A stretch of 64,000 nucleotides of DNA from Pholis gunnellus (Eukaryota; Chordata; Actinopteri; Perciformes; Pholidae), in NCBI GenBank assembly GCA_910591455.2, contig OU342822.1, forward strand, positions 19,123,763 through 19,187,762, written 5' to 3'. Shown here one piece after another: positions 36,601 to 48,600 of the stretch (within the stretch, counting starts at the first letter, position 1; each line of letters begins with the position of its first letter). A program made the position numbers and the translations under genes. The notes under the pieces were generated by a model. The model ran no database searches and was not told the DNA's origin. It saw only the letters and a program-made list of their open reading frames with translations.

Positions 36601-39600
36601 TGGAGGTGAAGATTAAGAAAGCAAAAGGTATTTTATGATTATTATTTTTCCATGAACGTGTGGATACAATCAATCCTGTCCCTCACCCTTGTAACAGTAA
36701 TGACGGCAGTGAATCAAAATACTAGCAATATTTAAAGGTATGTGTTCATTGTTCTGCTGCCCTAATAACCTTTCTGATGAGAAGCTTGTCTGTTTCTCAC
36801 TAACTGCTTCCACTGAGCTAATAAACTTCTGTTAAAACTGTATTTGATGTGAATTAGCATCTAAACAGAAACATGCTTGATCCTGTTAAATGTGCACTTT
36901 GGTTTAGTTGCTGATTAACATTTCTCTTTCTGTGTTCTAGGAGAATTTCTACCCTCCCGAAGTAAAGGTATGCCCCTCTAGGTTGATCGGATGCTAGTTT
37001 CCCTCTCAAAGCTAACTTCACAAGCTAAGTGTTAGCATCTTCAGAGATTACTTTACCCGATGCTGCAGCTCGGCTTTTAAGTTTAAGTTTAAGCTCATTG
37101 TTTAGCTGACCGGTCGCAACTTTACTGTTGTGGGTCGCTCTCACGGCTCTCATGGGATAGTTTTTAGTAAAAAAGCTGTAAAAAATACGGTAAAACTATA
37201 CTTGCTCAGCAGCAAACAGCAGCCAGACACAGTTAGAGACCAGCTGGGGGACATAGTTGAGCATTTAGCAGCTAAAGTGACAGATATTTCACACCAAAAA
37301 CAGAGCTAAAAGAATAATGGGTTTAAATGTATCAGGTTGACACAAACATGATTCAAAATGAATGATCATGTTGCCCCGTAGCTTCTGAAAATGTTCCAAA
37401 TCACTAATATAATATATATTTGTCAATATTGTGTTTGCAGCTTGTTCTGCTGCCCAGAAGTGGGCGAAATAAATCAGTTCCTGCAACTCTAAGTTAACTC
37501 ATTACGTTGTGTGACTAGGCTGTACGTTGTTCCACAACTGCTGCATATTTATGACTTCAGTTATTATTTCATTGCTTTCTGAACTATACATATTGATGTG
37601 TAACATTGAAGTTGCTCATTCATGCGCCCTCCTTGCTTCAGGGTAATCTGCTGTGAGTGTAAAGGCGGAGTTAAGTTGGTGTGTCATGTGACGCAGCTGT
37701 AACGGCTTCATTGATTTGTTTGATTTATGTTTACGTTATAATTAAACATTATTACATTAACAGTTAGAATTACATTTACATGTTTCTTACAGTTACAGGA
37801 ATGCAAGTGATTGAAGTTGTGGAGGAGGACGAAGAAGAGGTGGGAGACGACGAAGGAGAAGAAGGAGGGGAGGTTGCAGGGGAGGAAGAGGAGGAGGAGG
37901 AGGAGGAAGAGTATGCAGAAGAGGAGGAAGAACTAGAGGAGGATGAGGAGGAGGATGAGGAGGACTATGAAGATGAGTATGAAGAGGAGTATGATGAGGA
38001 GTATAAAGAATATTATGAGGAAGAAGCTGACGAAGAGGAGGAGGAGGAAGGAATGGAGGAGGAGGAGGAGGAGGAGGAGGAGGAGGAGGAGGAGGAGGAG
38101 GAGGAAGAAGAGGAGTTGGAGGTAGCTGCTGAGGTGGAGGAAGATGAGGATGAAGACGAGGAAGAAGAGATGGAAGCAGCTGCAGCGGAAATTGATGAAG
38201 AAGAAGATGATGATGAAGAAGATGATGATGATGATGATGAAGTGAAAGAGGCTGACGCTGACAAAGATGATGATGATGATGAGGAAGAGCAAACAGATGC
38301 TGCTGATGAAGATGATGTTGAAGAGTCTGAACCTGCAGCCGCTGATGCTGAGGATGATGATGATGATGATGATGAGGAAGAGGAAGAGCAAACAGATACT
38401 GCTGCTGAAGATGATGTTGAAGAGTCTGAACCTGCAGCTGCTGATGCTGAGGATGATGATGATGAGGAAGAGGAAGAGCAAACAGATACTGCTGCTGAAG
38501 ATGATGTTGAAATGTCTGAACCTGCAGCTGCTGATGCTGAGGATGAGGAAGAGGAAGAGCAAACAGATGCTGCTGCTGAAGATGATGTAGAAGAGTCTGA
38601 ACCTGCAGCTGCTGATGCTGAGGATGAGGAAGAGGAAGAGCAAACAGATGCTGCTGCTGAAGATGATGTAGAAGAGTCTGAACCTGCAGCCGCTGATGCT
38701 GAGGATGATGATGATGATGATGATGAAGTTTCTCCAGAACCTATCTCCACTTCTGAGGATGAAGAGTCGGCGGTGTCTCCTGATTCCGAGTCTGACGCTC
38801 CTGTTGAAGTCAAAGACAGTGACGAAGACGTAGCCCTGCCCGATGAAGATGACGGAAAAGATGAAGACGAACACGACGAAGGCGATACCAGTGACGATGC
38901 GTTCACTGACACCTCAGAAGTCAGCGGATCTGCACTTCTCTCCAGTGAGGACGACGACGAGAGGGACGAAGACGACGATGAAGACGATGAAGACGACAAA
39001 TTAGCTGAGGGTGTTGCAACATCTGATAGCGACGACGTCATTGCAGAAGACAGCGATGACGACCTGGTGCTTGATCTTGTTCTTGCAGCCAGTGAGGATG
39101 ATGAAGATGATGAAGATCATAAATTAGCTGAAGAAGATCTTCCTTCTTTACCTGTTGCGGAGGATGATGATGACATTGATGATGATGAAGACCTGGACGA
39201 GGCTGTCAAAGTTGCCGAAGATGAGGAGGATGATGATGATGATGATGATCTGGACCTATCAGACGAGGACATCTCCGTCGCCTCCTCTGAGCACTTTGCA
39301 GACGATGAAGATGATGAGGAGGACAGTGACTTAAGCGACGAAGACCTCGACTTCGACCTGGACAAAGACGTCCGCGTTGACCTCGACGATGATGACGACA
39401 AACCCGATGATGTCATCGAAGAAGACATCGATGACGACGACGATGATGATAAGGAGGAGGAAGAGGAGGAGAAACTGCCTCCCTTTGAGAGCACAGACAG
39501 CGGAGTCTTGGGCGATGAAGATGACGATGACGACGTTGCTCTTCAAACAGATGAAGAGACCGTCTTCAGTGAAGACATCTCCTATGACACAACCGACGAT

Positions 39601-42600
39601 GATGAGGATAAAGATGATGAAGATATCGATTCCAGCTCATTTGAGTTCAACGTAGACCAAGAAGACGAAAGAGAAACATTTGTTGATGCTGACAAAGACG
39701 ACGACGATGATGATGATGATAAAGAAGTCATATCCTTAGGTCGCGAGGATGAAGAAGACGAGGATGATGAAGACGACGACGACGACGATGACGATGATGT
39801 TGATGAAGTCTTGCTAGCAGGTATAGTCCAGTACTATTGAATACTTTTTACTTTTTTTACTTTAGACTTTATAGCCAAAGACAATCCTTGTTTCTGATTG
39901 GCTGGCAGGTGTCCATTCAAATTAACTTTATAGACATCAAACGAAGAAAAGGTCAACGGCTGAAATATCCTTCCAAGTCGACGATGTATCAATATTAATT
40001 ATGTATCAAAGCAATAATAAATGATGGAAAAGGAGAGTAAGCGTGGATGAGTAGTGTATAAGATATCTTTTTATTCTACTGTTACGGTGCCTTTTTAAAT
40101 CAAATAACAATAAAACAAGAGTACCAAAATGTGCTCACAATAACAGCAGTAATAATGATAACAGTAATATTAATTCTAATTTATAGCCAATTGTATTGAT
40201 ATTGCATCAGGATTAATCAAAATTTTAATAATCAAGGGATAATGACCAATGAAGTGTCCATTTTCAGGAATTAATGGACGACGAGGAGATCATTAATTTC
40301 TAATTATGGACACCTTGACTGGCAAATATTAAGACCGTCCCTATCCCAGCACGTTGCCCCGTATATCACAATACATATACAAGTCATCTGAGTTCACTGG
40401 CTTTGTAGTTAATGATGTAACGCTGTGTATGTGTAGCTGCCACTGCAGCAGCGTTCAGTGTCCAGGAGGAGGCAGCAAAGACTGAGGCAGACCAGGATGA
40501 GGATGAAGATGAGGACGTCAAAAAACAGGCTGCGGATGAAGAGGAGACTGAGGAGGCTGAAGCAGAAACAACTGGTGAGAATCACACATCCATTATTACC
40601 TGCTATGTCTAACATGGGCACACTTATCTCCTTATTACCTGAGTTTCCGGTCACAAAATGCTGTGACATCATTTTTCATTCTGTTTTTTTTTGTTTCATC
40701 CAACACCTCAGTGTTGGAAACATTTTTTTGCACTTTACACATGTTGTCTTTTATCAACTGCAGCTGCTTGTCCAGTACCAGGAGTAATGGTTGTTTCATG
40801 TTCTTCTCTGATCTCCCGTTGACTGCTGCCCCTTCATATGTCTTTAACGATGACACACGAGTGTAATCAGTCACCTCACAGATGAAAACTAAACCACTGC
40901 TGCTGCCTTCGCCCTCAGTCACCAGTCACCCTGCCGCTCATGACGAGGACGACGACGAGGAGCCGACAGCCGAACTAAAGAAAGCTGTGGACGAGCCTGA
41001 AGACGAAGAGGAGGAGGATGAAGACGACGACGGCGAGGAGAAGGCCACGGTGGACGTGATCAAACCCCTGCCTGAACCGGAGGAAGAAGCGCCAAAGACG
41101 GAACCGGCAGGTCAGAGAGCCGAGACGACCGGAGCTTTTGCATCACATTTACCTCCGCTGTCACCTCACCTGTGTGCGTTGTGGTTTCAGTGTGTCCCTG
41201 CATGAACTCTGCAAAGGCCAAAGAGTCCGCCAGCAAGACTGAGGACAAAAAAGGTTGGAGACACTCCTGTAATGTACATCTCTGTTTTTCAGGCAACAAC
41301 ATTGTTTTTCATGCAATTCAGAGATACAAAACACACTTTCAGGTGTTTGTTTTCCTACTTTTGCATCTGTAAATTTCTCCTAAATTCACCAAAAGTTACC
41401 ATTAGATAATGTCTCATTTACATATTTAAACACAACATCTCTTGTAATACAAACACATAATTAACTGGTTACGTTTAATGGTCTGCCTGTTGCAGAAGCA
41501 CATCGCTGCAGTCTGCAGCTTTAAGTCGGTGATCTTGTGTTTGTGTTTTCAGAAGCTCCGAGGAGAGTTTCAGCTCTGAGAAAGAGAAAAGGTATTTATG
41601 ACTGAAGGGATTCTTATTGATTTTTGAGCAACCCACATCTCTAAATTCAAACTAAATATGAACTAATGAAGCACGTTGGACTGATAGTTTTACAAGATTT
41701 ACCTGTAATATTTCACATTTACTTTCACTTTTATCACTTCACAGGCTTTAACTGTGATATTTCACAATGCTGTATTCACATGAATGTGAGAGGGAATTTG
41801 AGTTTGAACTGTGTGAGGCATTGTTTGATTACGTCATTCTACAGTATACTGCTTTAATAATCTGAGGGTTAGTTTTTCTGTAAAATCACAGTTCAATGCT
41901 GTAATACTACAGCATCATACTGCTTTATCAGAGTATTTTGATGCCATAACTGACTGTGAAGTCACATTATATACATGTCATTTTACTATAATGAACTGTA
42001 ACATTTCACAGTAACTTGCTGTGAATGCAATGCAACTACTCGCCATTAATTTACCGTAAACCTACAGTCAAAGCTAATGATAACTGTGATGGAGCATTAG
42101 CATACAAGTATAAAGATCCTTTAATTTTTTAAGTATCCGTTTGTAATTCTATTTTTCTTTATTTTTAAGATCGTGAAGCCGTGAAGACCACAAGGAAAGG
42201 TAACGCTGAGCACATCATCTTTACACCACCTTTGTCTCGAAAGCTAAGTGCAATCCTGCTTCTTACTGTGATGTGATGAATTAAACATGTGCATGTTGTT
42301 GCATACAGCTCTGCCCAGAATTTCAGTCCTGGAGCCAATCAGGAGGATCAGGAGACTTCCTCCTCCTTTCAGAGGTACTCTCACTTACTACGGGTATAAA
42401 ATGCTCTGATGTGTTTCCAGTCTTTATGCTAAGCTAAGCTAACTTCATATTTATTGTACAGAAATGAGAGCGGTATCAATCTTCTCATATAACTCTCTGC
42501 CAGAAAGGGCATTCGACAAAATGTTCCTTTAAGTATTAAGTTCTCTAAGAAACATGCAAAGAAAGCCGCAAGAAGATCATGTGAATAATTGTAACATTAC

Positions 42601-45600
42601 ATCCACCTTTCCAGCCACTATTTCTGTCACAATTTCAATTAACGGGATTTTTTCTCTTTTAAATTCCAATAAAAAGCCAAGAGAGTGGAAAAGACTCCGA
42701 CCAAGGCTCCCAAAAAAAGTGAGTGGATGAATTAACCACTATTAGGTCACAATGGCACTCATTCTGTGATAAGAGCAAGCCAAAGTATTGTACTGTAGAT
42801 ATAAACTTTGTCAAGACTACTGTTTTATTTTTCAGCCCAATCTCGCAAATCACAAGCCTCAGAGAGTCCCAAGACCCTTGATTCAGGTAAGAACAACTCT
42901 GCAAAAAGGGATCCATCTCCCAGGACGTACATACATACATACGACTGTTTATTCCAAGATCGATCAAGATTGTTATGAAAATAACCACTATGGATGAACA
43001 ATATATAAGAATAACATTTATAATGTTTCATGGTTTACACTGATGTCAGAGCGGTTGAAACGATTTTGGATAAAAATAGTCTGGAGCCTTGTAGACCAGC
43101 TGCTACAACAAAAACAAAATGATCTGTATTAACCAATATGGATCATCAATGACCGGCAATTAGTATTGGCAGCAAAAAGATAAATAAACGTGATCGGGGC
43201 ATCCCTAAAAGTTGTATTTGCTTCCTTTTTTTGTGCCGATCTGATCTGTCACTCAAAACCGTGATACGTTCTGAATCGTGAGTTCTATGATCTATTGCAC
43301 CTCAAACCTACACACACACACACACATCCGGTAGTATGTGAGATTAGCCGTGTACAGACACACGCAAGCATGCACGCACACAAAAGACCGAATACATAAT
43401 GTCCTGGTGGAGATAATAATAACAGTTTTCCTTGACAGAGACAGAGACCAAAAAACAAGAAGAGGTCACAGAATCTGGACAAGAAGGTCAAATACATTAC
43501 ATTATTAATTCAAAAAGGTTTTTAAAGTAACACAAAGTAAATAAAACATATTTATATATTTATTTTCCTGTTTTATTCTGGAGGGACACATCTACTGTCT
43601 TTGGTCTGTTTCAGTTGGCCCTTGCAGACCGGCACCGGTCTACTGCCCGTCGCCACCCGGCTGGTACGGTGAGTAACGTTATCATACAGGGGAAGTAAAC
43701 AGCTGATCTTAAAAGCTACGACCTGCTTCAATATAAATATTTATCTTCCAGTTCATCACATTGTCACAGACAACCCGTACCCTCCTCCGACCATGTCAGG
43801 TATTCATGTTGTCACGCTATAATAATATCAGTAAAATAATATTTCCTTTTATTCGTATGGACCTGTGCGATGTTTCCGGTCTTTTCTTCTGGAAAATAAA
43901 AACACGTCATACGGTCTTTTTTTCAGCTCCCTCTGCTCCTGTTCTGACCGCTCACCCCGTCCACCCCGGACCAATGCCGCCTCTTTACCAGCAGCCGATG
44001 CAGCCGATGCAGCCGATGCAGCCGATGCAGCCGCTCTATGCGCAGTACCAACCGTACCCACCGATGCAGCCGGTGATGCAGCCTCACATGGAGCCAGTGC
44101 AGCCAGTCCCACAAGGTGAACCGGCCCGGCCAGAAGCCTCGGAGCAAGAGGCTCCCGTTCAGCCGGAGATCCAGACTCCGGCTGCTGAAGCTCAGCTGAC
44201 TGAGACTCCGGTCCAGGGTGAGAGGAGACGATTCAATCAGACCTGAGACTCACTTCATTCTTTGAAATCTTTAATGCACTACAGAAACTCTTTTTCATTC
44301 CCTTTGGTTTCCTGATTACATGAGTCAGAACATGTTGATGGTAGAAACATGAACTATTCATTTTGATGTAAATTGGGCTATATATTTTCAATGTCTTTGA
44401 TCTGCTGGGATGCACAAGGTATACAACAGTTTTTAATCCAAATCAACAAAGTCTTCTCTCTTAAAGAACCAGAGACCGTTGAGGAAGAAGTGAAGGCCGC
44501 CTCCACAGAGAAAGGTAACTTGTTGTTAAACTCACACACGTGATTCCTTTTCTCTTAATTAACGCTGTTGAACAATAATCAATACGTAATATTTTCCAGC
44601 TGCAAAGAAAACCAAGGCTGCTGATTCAGAAAAAGGTACCGTGTGCGTCTCCAGATCCGCTCAGTGTGGAGGATTCTCAGTAAATAACTATACAGCTGCA
44701 GCATTAAACAAGTGATGTACGATGACACAATGTGCTGTATGGAAAATTAACTCTGCATGGCCGTTCCCCTCCGATTATCCCCTCAGAGCCGGCAGCAGCC
44801 AGAGAGAAAACAAAGAAAGGTAATTTATGTTTACGGCGCAGTAATTTGCTGTCTTTTCAAAAAAGGCTCGAGTGTTGTGACAAATAATACAGACAACAAT
44901 TTGAGCTGCGCTCTGCAGTAAATATGCAGACGCGATCACACACTCCGGTGTAATATGAGCGTAATTCAACCAAAACATTTTCCAAATCTAGATGCGGCTG
45001 CTTCGAGTGAGAAAACCAAAGCTGCTGCTGCTGCAAAGAAAGGTGATTCAACTTTAAAACTTAACCGTGGTTATCTTGAGGAATCTTCATTTTTAACAAA
45101 TGCAATACAAAGAGAAGCACGGTTCTGGTTGTTTTGTCATTTAAGACCAACAATGTAATCAGAATTAAAATACTACAAACACTGCACTTCCTTCTTTTTT
45201 TGCAGAGCCAGCAGTAAGAAAAGAGAAAACCAAACCTGCTGCAGTGGCTAAGAAAGGTAACATTTTAGTAGAATATACAGTTTATACTTCACATAAACAA
45301 TGTGAAATTGGCTTTAAGATTTTGTTACATTGTATTTTATGTCTTTAAGTCAGTTGCATTTGTTTTCACAGAGCCAGCTGTCAAACAGAAAACCAAACCT
45401 GCTGCAGTGGCTAAGAAAGGTAATGAAGATTTTAGTAGAATATAAAGTTTCCACCTCACATAAACTCAACAAAACAAGAGAAGACAAGCTCCTTACAAAT
45501 ATGCAATATTAGCTTACAAGAAGACTGAGAAGTTATCATCATAATATGAACATAACATTCAGAATATATTAATTTATATTTCATATCTTTGTGTTTCATA

Positions 45601-48600
45601 TCTTTGTTTTCACAGAGCCAGCTGTCAAACAGAAAACCAAGCCTGCTGCAGTGGCTAAGAAAGGTAATGAACATGTTAGTGGAACATAAACTCAATAAAA
45701 CAAGAGCAAATAAGTTCCTTAAAAAGATCCTGAGAAATAATCATCATCATGTGAATTACAGAGCCAGCTGTAAAAGAGAAAACCAAGCCTGTTGCAGTGG
45801 CTAAGAGAGGTAATGAACATTACAGCAATGAGTAATGACTGAGAGATGAAGCTCTACTGAAGCTCCCTGAGCTTCTTCAATGAAGCCTCACAAGTTTGTC
45901 GTCATATTTATAAACAGGCAACGCTTCCAAAGTGTCGGTACAGCCCTACTGACAGAGGTTATCGCCGTAATGTGAAGATGGATTGTATTCATTTATATTT
46001 GATATCTTTAAGTTAGTTGCATTTGATTTCACAGAGGCAGCTGTAAAAGAGAAAAGCAAACCTGCTGCCGCTGATAAGAAAGGTAAAACATCATTAAAGC
46101 CCGAGGGTGTCACAGAAAGTATGAACAATCTTAAGTTATATGAAAACTAATCCACCGGCTCCTCCGTGTGAAGGTGCAGCTAATATTTCACTCAGAAAAC
46201 AAATGATTCAGGCCACTAATCACAACTCTTTCCTCATTATTTCAGAGCCGGCAGCTGCGCGGCAGAAGAGGAAATCCGCCTCTGAGAAGACAGGTGACGA
46301 CACACTTTTTGATTTGCATTAATTAAAGTCAATCATCATTCTTGTCGGCGACAGGAAGGATGATCGGAAAATAATTGTTTTTGCTTCTCTCAGAAGCGTC
46401 ACCCGTCAGGAGCAAAGTCAAGGCTTCTGCAGCAAAGAGAGGTACGACTGTGAACGTGCACTAACATGACATTTTAGCAATTTCTCGCTTGCATTATCTT
46501 ATACAGATGCTGAACCAGAATTTGTTTCAAGTGTACATTTAAATCAAGGTATTGATTTGTCAGAACCAGATCCAGAACTGCACCCGCAGCCGATCAGACT
46601 GAGAACAAGACTAGAAGCTGTGCGGAGGGATAACGTAACATCTCAGGCAAAGGAGGAGAAACCTGCCCGACCTTCGTCTGAGCCAGGTAACACTGGTTAC
46701 TGTTACTTTCTCCAACACGGATGATGGTTTTGGGTTTCACTGGCCTGTGGGGGAGCAGGACTCTGATTCTGAAACCTGCATTTTCATTTTTATTCCAGCC
46801 AAAACAAGATCAAAATTATTGGCGGACAAGAAAAGTAAGCAACACCTGGACTTTCACCCAGGAGACAACTGTTTGTGTCCCGTGTGAAACCAGAAGTCAG
46901 CGTTGATTTATTTGTCACGTAACTTCCGTGCTTAAGCTTCGCCACTTCCGTAGTTATTATCGGCCAAAAGTTGACTTATCTGTCCCATACAGTCCGTATT
47001 TAAGTAACGCCGCTGTGACCTATTTGTCACGTAACTTCCGTAACGTCACTTAACACCACTAACGCCACCTCTACATCGTTTAAGGACACATCCCACTTCT
47101 TTGAAATATAGTCACAGATTATGAAATGAAATGGGCTGTTTTCTGCATGATAAAGTTCCAATTAGGGACATGCCAAGCGGCATTACTCCGAGGGGAGAAC
47201 TATACCACAAGAATATTAAATGCACGCCACAATTACACAGATTCTTTTGGCAGGATGTAATCAGGCCCGTCTCTCCTCTCGCAGGCAAAGCTGAGAAGGC
47301 TGAAAAGAAATCTGTGAAAGAGGCTGAAGGTGAGGATTCACAACCGGTGGATGTAATGCGTGATGTGGATGTTTGATCAGTTCCTCTCTTTTTCTCTCCT
47401 CGCTCACATTTTAGATGAAGACAAACAACCGTCACCAGCTAGTGAGTATGAACGTTATTCACACAGACGTTATGCTTTTAATTAGACCCCAGTCAGGTTA
47501 AAGCGTTGCCACAAAACTCAGTGTTTTAAAGATAAAAGTTCACTTTTACTTTAGTCAAAGAACCAAACAAACGTGTTGGAAAAGGGGGTCAGGCATGCAG
47601 CGCAACAGCCAGCGAGTACGTAAAACTACACATCCTGACATGGAATGAGTGGAAATGGGAAACAGGTGCACGGGTGGGCGGAGGAAGATCAGGTGATGGG
47701 GAAGGTGTTACTGCAGGGCAGGAGGGAGTGTTGTATCATTATGCACATCATTTACATCGTTTGTTACATAGTCCTTTATATATATATTTATATATTTAAT
47801 ACTTTCAGTTTCAAGTTATTCATCATCAAACAGCAGCAGTCGTAAAAGAGAAGCTAAGAATAGTACGGAAAATAGGGATCAAATATATCAGAAATAAATA
47901 TGGAATAAAGGAATATGAATTCGTGGTCGAATAATTATAAATGAATCTGTTGAACAGAAACAATGAGGAGCGTTTGTACTTCACCTGTAGACGGTGACTT
48001 AAAGAAGCATTTATTTACATGTTTTATACTTTATGCTTGTTGTTCATAGAGAACGGAAAGAGAGCTTCCTGTAAAGCTTAAGGTATTCACTTGATTTCCT
48101 CCATCTTTCCTCTGGTTGACTCAATACGAATTTGCTTTAATGACATTAACAACGTTGGTCATTAGAATTGAATGAGAGGAGCCGATTGAGACGAGATTAG
48201 AGGCCTTTTTGAGCCGCCTCGAGTCATCGGAGGAGATTATGGCCTTTGATGAATACAGCAACAATAATACTTTGTCGGATTGATTAAATCCATGAAGCAA
48301 AAACCCATTAAATTGGGTTATTAGTGTCCTGTTCTTATTGAGTCATCCAGTGGAGAATCAACACTCCCCCCACAGCCCCGAGTGACTCTTCACTGTCCTG
48401 ATATTAACGTCTGACACAGTATTTCCTCTTTCTTATCAAACATGGTTTGATTTCTCTGGTTAATGTAAAACTTCTAGGTTTCATTGGCTGCTTTCTGGGG
48501 GGATTTGGGTCTCATTTTTGAGAAGTTGTCTGTTTTATGCGTGATACAAATTTTAATTTGTTTTTAGAGAAAATTACCTCAAGTTTATAGAAAAAGGTCC

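Noticed and set aside
38280..38720. CRISPR-like array
   Set aside because: The direct repeats are in-frame protein repeats in a eukaryotic exon. There are no uniform short repeats with unique spacers.
37933..39546. Long antisense ORFs (Ser-rich 342 codons, Ile/Phe-rich 313 codons) opposite the trdn acidic exon
   Set aside because: They are shadows of GAT/GAG/GAA repeats, which read as ATC/CTC/TTC or TCA/TCC/TCT on the other strand. There is no start context, splice logic or family resemblance.
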